Of a DNA stretch of 64,000 nucleotides, positions 28,763-37,974 are shown one piece after another. Positions within the stretch are counted from its first letter, which is position 1, and the number at the start of each line of letters is the position of its first letter. A program made the translations under genes and the position numbers. Source of the stretch: Bacteroidaceae bacterium (lineage in GTDB: Bacteria; Bacteroidota; Bacteroidia; Bacteroidales; Bacteroidaceae); the NCBI GenBank assembly GCA_017938245.1, contig JAGBBX010000025.1:1-64000 (forward strand), read 5' to 3'. Below the pieces are notes generated by a model. That model did no database searches. It was not told the DNA's origin and saw only the letters and a program-made list of their open reading frames with translations.

Positions 28763-29857
28763 ATGGACAACAACAGATATTGCGTAATAATGGCCGGAGG
28801 AGTGGGTAGTCGTCTGTGGCCTCTGAGCAGGAAAAATCTTCCCAAGCAGTTTCACGACCTTTTGGGCTGTGGTCGAACGATGCTTCAACAGACCTACGAC
28901 CGTTACAGCCGTATAGTTCCGCGTGAGAATATTATTGTTTCGACAAATATAATATATTCGCAAATAGTACACGAACAACTTCCTCAGTTATCTACCGAGC
29001 AGATTCTTCACGAGCCGTCGTTTCGTGGTACCGCACCAAGCATAGCATACGCGGCTTGCCACATAAGGCAACTGAACCCTAATGCCAATATTGTTGTAGC
29101 ACAGAGCGACCAGCTTGTGCTTAAAGAAGACCTCTTTGTAGAGACCGTCGGTAAGGGACTCGACTTTGTTGCCGAGCAGAGCAAACTTGTGATAATAGGA
29201 ATCAAACCAACCTGTCCCGAGACTCGCTACGGATATATTCAAGTGGCTGACAATAACTCGGCATCGGAAAATGGTACTTTCTACAAGGTGCGTACATTTA
29301 CCGAAAAGCCCGAGTATGAGTTTGCGCGTATATTTATGGAGAGTGGAGAGTTTTATTGGAACTCGGGTATATATATATGGAACGTGCAGACGATAATAGA
29401 AACGCTTGCCAAGCTACTGCCTGATATGATGGCCGAGTTTGAGCAGGTGTTCCGCGAGCTTCCCAATCGCGACGACCGTCGCCGTAGGATATATGAGTCG
29501 TACACTTCGTTCCCGAATGCCTCGATGGATTCGGCGGTGATGGAGCGTGCCGATAATGTTTTTCTGCAGGTTGGAGAGTTTGGCTGGGCCGATATAGGTA
29601 CGTGGGATTCGCTCTACGGTACTCTGCCTAAAGATAGCGATGGGAATGTGATTATGCATTCGCATACAATGTCTTACGATAGCCATAACAATGTAGTATC
29701 ATTGCCAAAGGATAAGCTTGCTGTTATTCAGGGTGTCGATGACCTGCTTATTGTGGACGCAGGAAATGTACTGCTTGTTTGCAAGAAGGGACGCGAGGGC
29801 GATATTCGTAAGTTTCTTAACGATGCTCGAATGAAACTTGGCGAGGAGTTTGTGTAA
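28763..29857 (+). CDS. manC: Mannose-1-phosphate guanylyltransferase
   Basis: This 364-residue nucleotidyltransferase makes GDP-mannose from GTP and mannose-1-phosphate, feeding GDP-fucose, capsule and O-antigen synthesis. The signature AGGVGSRLWPLSRKNLPKQF spans residues 11-30. FTEKP and WNSGIYIWN are the sugar-binding segments. It lacks the C-terminal phosphomannose isomerase domain found in the bifunctional form and matches the short monofunctional type. It stands alone and ends at a strong terminator facing the lytic transglycosylase gene. Confidence 0.92.
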   Translation: MDNNRYCVIMAGGVGSRLWPLSRKNLPKQFHDLLGCGRTMLQQTYDRYSRIVPRENIIVSTNIIYSQIVHEQLPQLSTEQILHEPSFRGTAPSIAYAACHIRQLNPNANIVVAQSDQLVLKEDLFVETVGKGLDFVAEQSKLVIIGIKPTCPETRYGYIQVADNNSASENGTFYKVRTFTEKPEYEFARIFMESGEFYWNSGIYIWNVQTIIETLAKLLPDMMAEFEQVFRELPNRDDRRRRIYESYTSFPNASMDSAVMERADNVFLQVGEFGWADIGTWDSLYGTLPKDSDGNVIMHSHTMSYDSHNNVVSLPKDKLAVIQGVDDLLIVDAGNVLLVCKKGREGDIRKFLNDARMKLGEEFV

Positions 29858-29928
29858 ATGGTATATTTCCCAAGAATTTGCGTTGTTATCCGGTTACTGA
29901 ATAAAACGTTTTGTTCAATCTAATGATA

Positions 29929-29975
29929 ATGTGGATAACCCATTCATTACTTTTGGGTTATCCACATCTTTTTTT
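29929..29975 (+). terminator. Terminator between manC and the lytic transglycosylase
   Basis: A perfect 14-bp stem (29929-29942 with 29954-29967) is followed by one C and seven Ts (29969-29975). The T-run overlaps the stop codon of the converging gene. Confidence 0.88.
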
Positions 29976-30942
29976 ATCTCAGCACCCATTTGGGGTTGTG
30001 TGGTTTTGTCTCTTTAGGATTGTAGTGCAACGCCTCGGCATCGGGGATAAGCACTTGGTAGCTTTTGCCGGTTTTGTTGGGCATTGTGCTGCTTCGCATC
30101 CAAGGGTTCGCCTCGCGTAACTGCAGGAATGTAAGGTTATGCTTCTTGGCAACGTCGGCCCAGCAACTCACAGGTTTGTTGATGGTTATACTCTTTTTTA
30201 TCTTAAGCGGTGGGTAGAGGTCGCTCTTCTTTATTATGAATCCGTAGGCTACGGGGTCGGCAAAGATTGTCTTTGCTGCCAGTAGGCGAAAGAGATAGCG
30301 CGAGGTCTCGGGGACAAGGACAAGGTTTATTGCATTTCCCTCTTTTTGTGACTCAACACGCTTTGATATATTGGCTGTGCCTGCGTTATAGCTGGCTGCA
30401 ACCGTCATCCAGTTACCAAACTCTTCGTAGCTTTTTTTCAGGTATTTGCAGGCAGCGCGTGTGGCTTTCTCGATGTGATATCTCTCGTCGACATAATTGT
30501 TTACCTCTAACCCGTATTCTCGACCTGTCTTTTCCATAAACTGCCACAATCCTGCCGCGCCAACTGTAGAGCGGGCGTGAATGTCGCCGTTGCTCTCTAT
30601 AATCATAAGGTATTTAAAATCATCGGGTACACCGCACTCCTTAAGAATGGGCTCGACGATGGGGAATAGGCGGTTGGCACGCTTTATCTGCAACAGTGTG
30701 TTTATGTGGGAGTAGGTAAATGCAAGAATCTCCCTGTCCATACGCTCGCGGCGGTCGTGTTGTGTAAGAGTAATTTCCTCACCGGCGAATGTCACGCTTT
30801 TGGGAATCTCGGGCGATACGCAGCAGTAGGGTATCTGTGAATAGGGCATATTGTCGACGTTTGTGCCTTCGTTGGAGAGGAGTAGCCATCCGCCTATGGT
30901 TCCTAAGGTAATAGCTGCAAATATTGTTGTTATCTTTTTCAT
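29974..30942 (-). CDS. Membrane-associated lytic murein transglycosylase, MltD-like
   Basis: The 322-residue exported protein has an N-terminal hydrophobic segment (about residues 3-22) acting as signal or anchor. The SLT/GH23 catalytic domain spans about 85-230. The expected catalytic Glu116 lies in YLMIIESNGD, followed by the family's GAAGLWQFM and ASYNAGTANI. It cleaves the glycan strand of peptidoglycan to leave 1,6-anhydro ends. The C-terminal 80 residues (CWADVAKKHNLTFLQLREAN, then a short QVLIP) look like a single LysM-type binding module. A TATCTTCG box lies upstream. Confidence 0.88.
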   Translation of the reverse strand: MKKITTIFAAITLGTIGGWLLLSNEGTNVDNMPYSQIPYCCVSPEIPKSVTFAGEEITLTQHDRRERMDREILAFTYSHINTLLQIKRANRLFPIVEPILKECGVPDDFKYLMIIESNGDIHARSTVGAAGLWQFMEKTGREYGLEVNNYVDERYHIEKATRAACKYLKKSYEEFGNWMTVAASYNAGTANISKRVESQKEGNAINLVLVPETSRYLFRLLAAKTIFADPVAYGFIIKKSDLYPPLKIKKSITINKPVSCWADVAKKHNLTFLQLREANPWMRSSTMPNKTGKSYQVLIPDAEALHYNPKETKPHNPKWVLR

Positions 30943-30968
30943 CTTAATTGGCTGTTTTTATTGGAGTG

Positions 30969-30976
30969 CGAAGATA
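30969..30976 (-). promoter_or_regulatory. Promoter -7 box for the lytic transglycosylase
   Basis: On the minus strand it reads TATCTTCG, one base from consensus, 26 bases upstream of the start. Confidence 0.4.
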
Positions 30977-31116
30977 CCATTTTTGCCGAAAAACAGAATA
31001 GTTATTTACAGCAAAAATGGTTTTTTATTGCCATCTTTGAGAAAAATCTCGAAGATAATCTGCACTCGCTGTAAAAAATATTAAAGCAAGCTTTATATTT
31101 TTCGCTCGTTTGGTTG

Positions 31117-31124
31117 TATCTTTG
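31117..31124 (+). promoter_or_regulatory. Promoter -7 box for the rRNA methyltransferase
   Basis: TATCTTTG, a full match to TAnnTTTG, lies 86 bases upstream of the start at 31211. The -33 element is unclear. Confidence 0.5.
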
Positions 31125-31210
31125 CAAAAAAATAATTTTGAGTCAAAAGGAGTACCCGATTGACAAATATTTATCGAGGCTTATGCCTTATTGTTCTTTT
31201 AGGTTATTTT

Positions 31211-32830
31211 ATGGAGGAATTTGAACTTATTGCCAAAACTTTTCAGGGGCTCGAAGAGGTGTTGGCGCAGGAATTGACCGACTTGGGTGCTAACAATGTG
31301 CAGATAGGTCGTCGTATGGTCTCTTTTACGGGTGACAAAGCTCTTATGTATAAGGCGAACTTCTGCCTTAGAACGGCTGTGCGTATTCTTAAACCTATTC
31401 TTCATTTTAAGGCATCCGATGCCGATGAGGTTTATAATGTGATAAAGAGTATCGAGTGGAACGAGTATCTCGACAGTAACTCTACATTCTCGGTCGACTC
31501 GGTTGTGTATAGCGATGTGTTCCGTCATTCCAAGTTCGTTGCCTACCGCGTGAAGGATGCTATTGCCGACTACTTTAACGAAAAAGAGGGTCGACGTCCT
31601 TCGGTACAGTTGAACAACCCCGATCTGGTTTTCCACATACATATTGCACACGAGGATTGCACTCTTGCTTTCGACAGCTCGGGTGAGTCGTTGCATCGTC
31701 GCGGATACCGCGTCGAGACCGGCGCAGCACCCATAAACGAGGTGCTGGCGGCCGGTATGATTCTGCTTACAGGATGGAGGGGTGAGTGCGACTTTATCGA
31801 TCCTATGTGTGGCTCGGGTACCCTGCCCATAGAGGCTGCTCTCATTGCACGTAACATTGCTCCCGGTGTGTTCCGTCAGAGCTTTGCTTTCGAGAAATGG
31901 AAAGATTTTGACGAGGAACTTTTCCGCTCGATATATGACGATGACTCGGCCGAGCGTGAGTTTAATCATAAAATCTATGGTTACGACGTAGACGGACGTA
32001 TGGTGGCTTGTGCCCGCCGAAACATAAAATCGGCAATGATGGGCGATATTATCTCGGTCGAGTGCCGCGATATAAAGGACTTTCAGGAGCCTGCCGAGCG
32101 TGCTGTGATGATTGTGAACCCTCCTTACGGCGAGCGTCTTATGTCCGATAATCTGCTTCAGGTGTATAAAGACTTAGGCGAGCGTCTGAAACACGCTTTC
32201 CAGGGTAACGAGGCTTGGGTAATAAGCAGCAGTTACGACTGCTTCGACCAGATTGGTCTTAAGGCGTCGGCGAGAATACCTCTCTTTAACGGCGACCTCG
32301 ACTGCGAGCTGCGTAAGTATGAGCTATTCCAGGGTAAATACAAGGGATTCCGCGACGAGGGTAATAACCTTAAGAAAGATTTTGCGCCGCTTAAGCGTAA
32401 GTCGCGTCTGACCGGCCTCGACGGAGAGCAGAAGGGTGCGCGTCGTCAGCCGGTGGATAATGATGCTCCCGACAGCGAGGCATCGATGAGACGTCGTCGC
32501 GAGCTTGAGTCATACTTCAAGACCCGTACTGCACAGCGCGTGAAAGCCGAGCGTAACGAACGTGAAAATAACGACACAGAGGAGCGTGGCTATCGTCGTG
32601 ACAACCGTCGCGGAGATAATCGTCGTACGGATTATCGTGGTGACAATCGTCGCAGCGAGGATGGCTCAAGGAATGTGCGCGGTTGGGGCGGTGAGGATAA
32701 ACCTCGCAGCAAGGGTCGTCGCCCTTCGGGTGGCGATGATAAGCGTCGCGGCTCGGCACAGGGTGGTCGTCCCTATCTGAAAGGCGGCAAACGTGGCGGT
32801 AACGGCAAAGGAAAAAGTGATAAAGAGTAA
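31211..32830 (+). CDS. THUMP-domain 23S rRNA methyltransferase (RlmL type) with Arg-rich tail
   Basis: This 539-residue SAM-dependent methyltransferase belongs to the COG0116 family, which modifies 23S rRNA guanine. An N-terminal THUMP RNA-binding domain (about residues 45-155) is followed by the Rossmann core with FIDPMCGSGTLPIEAALIAR and the catalytic NPPYGERL at 303-310. From about residue 400 the protein becomes a highly basic, low-complexity tail with repeated NRRGDNRR-like units. I use ATG 31211 (MEEFELIAKTFQGLEEVL). An upstream TTG at 31160 would add a hydrophobic stretch that relatives lack. purD follows 61 bases later. Confidence 0.88.
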   Translation: MEEFELIAKTFQGLEEVLAQELTDLGANNVQIGRRMVSFTGDKALMYKANFCLRTAVRILKPILHFKASDADEVYNVIKSIEWNEYLDSNSTFSVDSVVYSDVFRHSKFVAYRVKDAIADYFNEKEGRRPSVQLNNPDLVFHIHIAHEDCTLAFDSSGESLHRRGYRVETGAAPINEVLAAGMILLTGWRGECDFIDPMCGSGTLPIEAALIARNIAPGVFRQSFAFEKWKDFDEELFRSIYDDDSAEREFNHKIYGYDVDGRMVACARRNIKSAMMGDIISVECRDIKDFQEPAERAVMIVNPPYGERLMSDNLLQVYKDLGERLKHAFQGNEAWVISSSYDCFDQIGLKASARIPLFNGDLDCELRKYELFQGKYKGFRDEGNNLKKDFAPLKRKSRLTGLDGEQKGARRQPVDNDAPDSEASMRRRRELESYFKTRTAQRVKAERNERENNDTEERGYRRDNRRGDNRRTDYRGDNRRSEDGSRNVRGWGGEDKPRSKGRRPSGGDDKRRGSAQGGRPYLKGGKRGGNGKGKSDKE

Positions 32831-32891
32831 ATAAATAACGGGAGTGGATTATTTAATAGAATCACAAGTTCCCACAATAAATAATAGTACA

Positions 32892-34160
32892 ATGAAAATA
32901 TTGCTTTTAGGCAGTGGCGGACGAGAACACGCGCTTGCTTGGAAAATTGCGCAGAGCGCAAAGGTTGAGAAACTTTATATTGCTCCCGGAAATGCGGGAA
33001 CATCGGCTGTGGGCGAGAATGTGGCTATTTCGGTGTGCGATTTCGACGCAATAGCGGCGTTTGTCCTCGAAAATGGAGTAAATATGGTGGTGGTGGGTCC
33101 CGAGGACCCGTTGGTAAAGGGTATATACGACTACTTTAAAGGTGATGAGCGTCTTTCACACGTGGCAGTGATTGGTCCCTCGCGTGATGCAGCACAACTC
33201 GAGGGCAGCAAGAGTTTTGCCAAGGATTTTATGCAGCGTCACAATATCCCTACTGCAGCCTACCGTGCTTTCGACGGCACACAAATAGAGGAGGCATATA
33301 AGTTCCTAGAGGGGTTAAAGGCGCCTTACGTGCTTAAAGCCGATGGCCTTTGTGCAGGAAAAGGTGTGCTTATCCTATCTACATTAGAGGAGGCAAAGGA
33401 GCAGCTCAAGGAGATGTTCGACGGAATGTTCGGCGACTCATCGGCAACAGTGGTCATCGAGGAGTTCCTCGATGGAATAGAGTGCTCGGTATTTGTACTC
33501 ACCGATGGCAAGGATTATGTTCTTCTGCCCGAGGCAAAGGATTATAAACGTATCGGTGAGGGTAACACGGGTCTTAACACCGGTGGAATGGGTTCGATAT
33601 CGCCCGTTCCCTTTGCCAATGAGCAGTGGATGAAGAAGGTCGACGAGCGTATTGTACGTCCAACAGTGGAGGGTCTTGCCGCCGATGGTCTGCTGTATAA
33701 GGGTTTTATCTTCTTCGGCCTTATAAACGTATGTGGCGAGCCTATGGTGATTGAGTATAATGTGCGTATGGGTGACCCTGAGACCGAGTCGGTGATGCTG
33801 CGCCTTAAGAGCGACATTGTGGAACTGTTCCGGAAAGTAGATGCGGGTACACTGGCAGGAACAAAGGCCGAATTCGACGAGCGCACCGCTGTGTGCGTGA
33901 TGCTTGTATCGGGCGGCTACCCCGAGTCGTACGGTAAGGGTTACGAAATGACAGGATTCGAAAAGGTCGAGGATAGCATTCTCTTTCACGCGGGAACTGC
34001 GCTTAAAGATGGTAAGGTGGTGACAGCGGGCGGTCGTGTGCTGGCTGTATGCTCGTATGGTAACAATCGTGCCGAGGCGTTGGAGAAATCGTTCCGCTCG
34101 GCTAATGCTATCGAGTTCGAGAAGAAATATTTCAGAGGCGATATAGGCTTCGACTTGTAA
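32892..34160 (+). CDS. purD: Phosphoribosylamine-glycine ligase (GAR synthetase)
   Basis: The 422-residue ATP-grasp ligase joins glycine to phosphoribosylamine in purine synthesis. It opens with [20 protein letters not shown], the family's usual N-terminus, which fixes the start at 32892 rather than the ORF start at 32844. The ATP-grasp core contains [16 protein letters not shown], and [11 protein letters not shown] and [14 protein letters not shown] mark the substrate and metal sites. With purB (24.4 kb) and guaB (13.3 kb) it is the third purine gene here, though the three are not in one operon. Confidence 0.95.
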   Translation: MKILLLGSGGREHALAWKIAQSAKVEKLYIAPGNAGTSAVGENVAISVCDFDAIAAFVLENGVNMVVVGPEDPLVKGIYDYFKGDERLSHVAVIGPSRDAAQLEGSKSFAKDFMQRHNIPTAAYRAFDGTQIEEAYKFLEGLKAPYVLKADGLCAGKGVLILSTLEEAKEQLKEMFDGMFGDSSATVVIEEFLDGIECSVFVLTDGKDYVLLPEAKDYKRIGEGNTGLNTGGMGSISPVPFANEQWMKKVDERIVRPTVEGLAADGLLYKGFIFFGLINVCGEPMVIEYNVRMGDPETESVMLRLKSDIVELFRKVDAGTLAGTKAEFDERTAVCVMLVSGGYPESYGKGYEMTGFEKVEDSILFHAGTALKDGKVVTAGGRVLAVCSYGNNRAEALEKSFRSANAIEFEKKYFRGDIGFDL

Positions 34161-34184
34161 GACCTGCTAAAGTAACGACAGAAA

Positions 34185-35171
34185 TTGCTTTATAATAACA
34201 GTAATACGTTCCAGAAGAGATTTGTAACCGGCAGGTTCACTTTGACTATACTGCTGGTGGGTGCGACATTGCTGTGGCTTATTGGGGTGTTGGGGCGCAT
34301 TGCCCTTGGTGATGCACCACACTCCTTTTTAAGTTTCTCTCTTCCGCTTTGGATATGTGGAGTACTTGCCTTTGGGATATATATGGTAACTGCATTTATC
34401 CTTAATTCCTTTGTTATAATAGAGGGTCGCACACCTTGGTTGGGGGGACTGTTTATGTGGCTTGCGGCCTGTTCGCTTGTGCTGCAGTGTAACGCTGCGG
34501 TGGCTCTGTCGGTGTTTGCTGCTGTGCTGCTGCTTGCTCTGCTTGTGGGCTGCTATCCAAGAGCTAACGTGCAAAAATGGGTCTATTCCGCTTTTTTGTC
34601 TCTCTCGCTTGCGGTGTTGTTTATGTCGCAATATATCTACCTGCTTCCGCTCTTCTTTATATATATTGCAATGACGGGAGTGATTGGCATCAGAACTGTT
34701 ATGGCTGCACTGTTGGGCATCGCAACGCCATTGTGGTTTCTGTATTGCATTGAGGTTGTGTTTCCGGAGATGGAGCTGTTTTGCGATAATCTTATCGGTG
34801 GCATAGACACGGCTTTGCTGTTTGCATTTGTTGTGCCTTCGTTGCCTTTCCTGGTGTCAATGGCAGTAGAGCTTGTTGTGCTCCTGTGGGCTGCAGTGGT
34901 TTTTGTAAGTAGTACAAGCCCCGCGAAGCCTCTTATGCGTCGTATGCTATTGTTTGTTATATGTGCGAATATCTGTTTGTGGATTCTCAGTTGGTTTGCC
35001 AATGATAATATCGAACTATTGTCGGCTTGGCGGCTGCCGGGGTTTGCTATCTCTGTCGCTTACATTTTTTCGCTTCGATTCAATAAATTTTATAATATAG
35101 CTTTTTGGATATTTAATATAATGTGTATTGCCGTTACGGCGGTATTTGGTGTATGGATTTGGATTTTCTAG
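34185..35171 (+). CDS. Polytopic membrane protein of unknown function
   Basis: I do not recognise this 328-residue protein. It is strongly hydrophobic with roughly nine or ten predicted transmembrane segments, separated by short loops and with no obvious catalytic motif. The first charged stretch is NNSNTFQKRFVTGR, before the first membrane segment. The only start that keeps the N-terminus is TTG at 34185; no ATG occurs before well inside the second or third membrane segment. It begins 24 bases after purD and its end overlaps the DedA-like gene by 19 bases, so it is part of this run. Confidence 0.7.
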   Translation: MLYNNSNTFQKRFVTGRFTLTILLVGATLLWLIGVLGRIALGDAPHSFLSFSLPLWICGVLAFGIYMVTAFILNSFVIIEGRTPWLGGLFMWLAACSLVLQCNAAVALSVFAAVLLLALLVGCYPRANVQKWVYSAFLSLSLAVLFMSQYIYLLPLFFIYIAMTGVIGIRTVMAALLGIATPLWFLYCIEVVFPEMELFCDNLIGGIDTALLFAFVVPSLPFLVSMAVELVVLLWAAVVFVSSTSPAKPLMRRMLLFVICANICLWILSWFANDNIELLSAWRLPGFAISVAYIFSLRFNKFYNIAFWIFNIMCIAVTAVFGVWIWIF

Positions 35172-35629
35172 TTGAGTCTCTCAGTGCCTATGGATACTGG
35201 GGTATGGGTGTTATGGCTTTTTTATCGGGGTCGGTGTTGCCTCTTACAAGTGAGGTGCTGTTGGTGATTCTTATGGGTATGGGCTTAAACACTTTTGGTC
35301 TTGTTGTTGTTTCTACAATAGGAAATACTATAGGTGGAGTAACTTGTTACTACACAGGGCGTCTTGTGACGAAGGAGAAGGTGGCACGGATTTTCAAGGT
35401 TTCCGACCGACGTATGCATCAGGCCGATAGAATTATTCAACGTTATGGCTTTTGGGCCTCGTTCCTATCGTTTGTTCCACTCATTGGCACTGCTATTCTG
35501 CTCACGCTTGGTGTTATGCGTGCCGATATGTTTAAGGTCACATTGGTTATGATGGCCGGAAAATTCCTGCGTTATCTGCTTGTGGCTCTGTCGTATGTGG
35601 GTTTTGCCGGGCTCTTTTCGTTTTTTTAA
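35153..35629 (+). CDS. DedA/YqaA-family membrane protein
   Basis: This 158-residue membrane protein starts at ATG 35153 (MDLDFLVESLSAYGYWGMGV), inside the end of the preceding gene. It has the short YqaA-type DedA layout: a re-entrant N-terminal region with FLSGSVLPLTSEVLLV, then GNTIGGVTCYYTGR, and a C-terminal stretch with FLSFVPLIGTAILLTLGVMR followed by membrane helices. DedA proteins are implicated in lipid-carrier recycling, membrane-potential balance and drug sensitivity; the role of the short branch is not settled. Confidence 0.8.
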   Translation: MDLDFLVESLSAYGYWGMGVMAFLSGSVLPLTSEVLLVILMGMGLNTFGLVVVSTIGNTIGGVTCYYTGRLVTKEKVARIFKVSDRRMHQADRIIQRYGFWASFLSFVPLIGTAILLTLGVMRADMFKVTLVMMAGKFLRYLLVALSYVGFAGLFSFF

Positions 35630-35640
35630 AATATGATATA

Positions 35641-36456
35641 ATGAAACCTCTCTTTCTGCTATTGCTGCTCTCTCTCTTGCTTGCCTGTTCATCGGATAAG
35701 AGTGCGGGACGAAGAACGCTTGCCGTTACTGCCGAGCCTTATCGCTACGTAGTTGAGGCTGTTGCAGGAGATAGCTGGACGGTTGAATCGCTTGTTCCAA
35801 AAGGGGATAATCCCGAGACATTCGACCCGACTCCGCGCGATATTGTCTCTTTGGCAGACAGCAGAGCCTATTTTATAGTTGGAGGATTGGGATTCGAGGA
35901 TGCCTGGTTAGGTAGAATTGCCGAAATGTATCCTCGTCTGAGAATATTTGACACATCTGAAGGGATAACGAGAACCGACGAGGATCCGCATCTGTGGGCC
36001 TCACCCGATAATATGGCTGTTATAGCCAAGAATGTATGTAATGCCTTGTGTTCGCTTGATACTGCGAATGCCGATGGTTACCGTGCTCGTTTGCACGCTC
36101 TCACCGATAGGATTGCCGCCACAGATGGTTATATTACACAAAAACTCGAAATGTTTAAAGGAAATTCCTTCCTGGTTTTTCACCCCTCACTTACATATTT
36201 TGCCCGTCTCTATGGCTTGCATCAGTTATCCATTGAAGAGGAGGGTAAGGAGCCATCGGCAGCACATATAAAGGGTGTTATCGATGAGGCTAAGAGACGT
36301 GGGGTTACTCTTGTTTTTGTGCAGAGCGGGTTCGACAGTAAAAATGCTGTTACTATTGCCGATGAGATTGGGGCAAGGGTTGTCTCTATCGACCCCTTGA
36401 ACTATGATTGGCACACTGAACTATGCAAAATAGCCGATGAAATGGCCAAAGAATGA
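35641..36456 (+). CDS. Zinc/manganese-type ABC transporter substrate-binding lipoprotein
   Basis: The 271-residue lipoprotein (lipobox LLAC, Cys16) belongs to the cluster 9 ZnuA/TroA family that captures divalent metals. Expected ligands are visible as His117 in DPHLWASP, His181 in VFHPSLTYFA and Asp251 in SIDPLNYDW. The first ligand of classical ZnuA, a His in an NPHxFxPSP-like motif, is Glu59 here (NPETFDPTP). This may alter metal preference or be a branch feature. There is no His-rich loop. It overlaps the ATPase gene by four bases. No permease gene follows. Confidence 0.85.
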   Translation: MKPLFLLLLLSLLLACSSDKSAGRRTLAVTAEPYRYVVEAVAGDSWTVESLVPKGDNPETFDPTPRDIVSLADSRAYFIVGGLGFEDAWLGRIAEMYPRLRIFDTSEGITRTDEDPHLWASPDNMAVIAKNVCNALCSLDTANADGYRARLHALTDRIAATDGYITQKLEMFKGNSFLVFHPSLTYFARLYGLHQLSIEEEGKEPSAAHIKGVIDEAKRRGVTLVFVQSGFDSKNAVTIADEIGARVVSIDPLNYDWHTELCKIADEMAKE

Positions 36457-37115
36457 AACTATCTGCTATGATTGAACTTAGGAATGTCTCTTTCTCTTAT
36501 ACCACAAGGCTGCTACTCGATAATGTGAATATCACTATCGGTGAGCGCGATTTTCTTGGTATCGTAGGTTCTAACGGCAGCGGAAAGAGCACTCTCATAA
36601 AACTAATGATGGGACTTCTTAAAGCGCAAAGAGGCACCATAGAGCGCCGACGTACAGATGGAGGCGTGCCTGCAATAGGTTACCTCCCGCAATGTTCATC
36701 TATTGACCGTATGTTCCCTATGAGTGTACGCGAGGCGGTGTCGCTGGGGCTTACCGACAAGAGTAATTTCTTTAATCCCTTTGCTCGGATAGAGAGGGCT
36801 CTGGTCGATGAGGCTCTGGAACGTATGATGGTTGGTCATCTTGCAAACAAAAATATCGGACAGCTGAGTGGCGGCGAATTGCAACGCACGCTATTGGCAC
36901 GTGCCATAGTCTCCCGACCCGATATTGTCTTTCTGGACGAGCCATCGACCTATCTCGACAATCACTCCGAAACGCATCTGTATGAACTTATAACACAACT
37001 GAATAATAGTTGCGCTGTAGTTCTTGTCGGCCACGATATTGAGAATATTCGCGCATTTGCCAAGCGTGTGGCCTTGGTAGACAGGGGGATAACTATCGAA
37101 AAACTTAGAGAATAA
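36453..37115 (+). CDS. Metal ABC transporter ATPase, ZnuC-like
   Basis: This 220-residue ATPase has Walker A GSNGSGKST, the signature LSGGELQR, Walker B with FLDEPSTYLD and an H-loop in VGHD. The FLDEPSTYLD region and the pairing with a ZnuA-like lipoprotein place it with zinc/manganese importers. The ATG at 36453 overlaps the upstream stop (ATGA). A second ATG at 36468 (MIELRNVSFSY) gives the usual family N-terminus. The expected membrane permease (ZnuB-like) is not downstream, where a minus-strand radical SAM gene converges, nor elsewhere in the window. Confidence 0.85.
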   Translation: MKLSAMIELRNVSFSYTTRLLLDNVNITIGERDFLGIVGSNGSGKSTLIKLMMGLLKAQRGTIERRRTDGGVPAIGYLPQCSSIDRMFPMSVREAVSLGLTDKSNFFNPFARIERALVDEALERMMVGHLANKNIGQLSGGELQRTLLARAIVSRPDIVFLDEPSTYLDNHSETHLYELITQLNNSCAVVLVGHDIENIRAFAKRVALVDRGITIEKLRE

Positions 37116-37155
37116 ATCCCGAATACTCCTTCCCGTATAGGATACTGTCGGTTTT

Positions 37156-37932
37156 TTAATAAGATGCTGTTGCCTTTATTCCTGCCTCGGAGAGCAATGC
37201 CACTATGCGATCTAGCTCTTCGCGTGTAGCTTTTTGAAGTCCTTGCTGTGGAGTTTCGCGGTCGATAGTGTATATCATAACCTCGCGTGGCGCGATAGCC
37301 TTGACAGTCTCTAACCAGGGAAGAACATACGCGTCGCCTGTATTATCAACGCTCACACCATCGACGATGCCTTTCATAAACATAGTCTGCACAACAAGAG
37401 TACCGTTGAAAGCCTTCATACACTCAATAATATCTTGTAATTTATAGGCATCATTAGGTCGGTCGACACGTGCAATATAATCCTCGTTTACTGTGTCGAG
37501 CTTAAGGATATTGTTATCAACCTTTTTAAGTGCTTCGAACACAGAGGGGCGACCTATGAGTGTAGCATTGCTTAGTACGCTTACCTTTGCGTTGGGGAAA
37601 TATTTGTTGCGTAGAGCTATTGTATCGTCGATAATCTCGGAAAAACGTGGATGGATGGTGGGCTCACCGTTACCAGCAAATGTCAGAACGTCAGGGGCTA
37701 TGCCCTCGCGTTGCATTGCTATGAGCTGTGTTTCGAGTGCCTCGCTGACCTCTTCGCGTGTGGGCAGTGGAGTGCGGCTGCGATGCGTGGCATTAAATCC
37801 GCACTCACAATAGATACAATCAAATGTACACACTTTTCCATCGCCCGGCAAGAGATTAATACCAAGCGAGACGCCCAGACGACGACTGCGCACCGGGCCG
37901 AAGATGGGAGAAGGGAATATTATCGTTGCCAT
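37156..37932 (-). CDS. Radical SAM protein of unknown substrate
   Basis: The 258-residue protein carries the radical SAM cluster motif CTFDCIYC (Cys35, Cys39, Cys42), followed by the GNGEPT segment that binds SAM. It opens with FGPVRSRRLGVSLGINLLPG, typical of the COG0731-like branch of small radical SAM enzymes in anaerobes. No SPASM or other extra cluster domain is present. It is the last gene of a likely minus-strand operon, 42 bases after the second LtaS-like gene. The reaction and substrate cannot be read from sequence. Confidence 0.85.
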   Translation of the reverse strand: MATIIFPSPIFGPVRSRRLGVSLGINLLPGDGKVCTFDCIYCECGFNATHRSRTPLPTREEVSEALETQLIAMQREGIAPDVLTFAGNGEPTIHPRFSEIIDDTIALRNKYFPNAKVSVLSNATLIGRPSVFEALKKVDNNILKLDTVNEDYIARVDRPNDAYKLQDIIECMKAFNGTLVVQTMFMKGIVDGVSVDNTGDAYVLPWLETVKAIAPREVMIYTIDRETPQQGLQKATREELDRIVALLSEAGIKATASY

Positions 37933-37974
37933 TTTTCTTATAATAGGTAATTAAATATAACAGCCTTCTAAGGC

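Noticed and set aside
31160..31210. Longer start (TTG 31160) for the rRNA methyltransferase
   Set aside because: It would add a hydrophobic stretch (LCLIVLLGYF) not expected on a cytoplasmic RNA enzyme. ATG 31211 begins exactly at the family's usual N-terminus.
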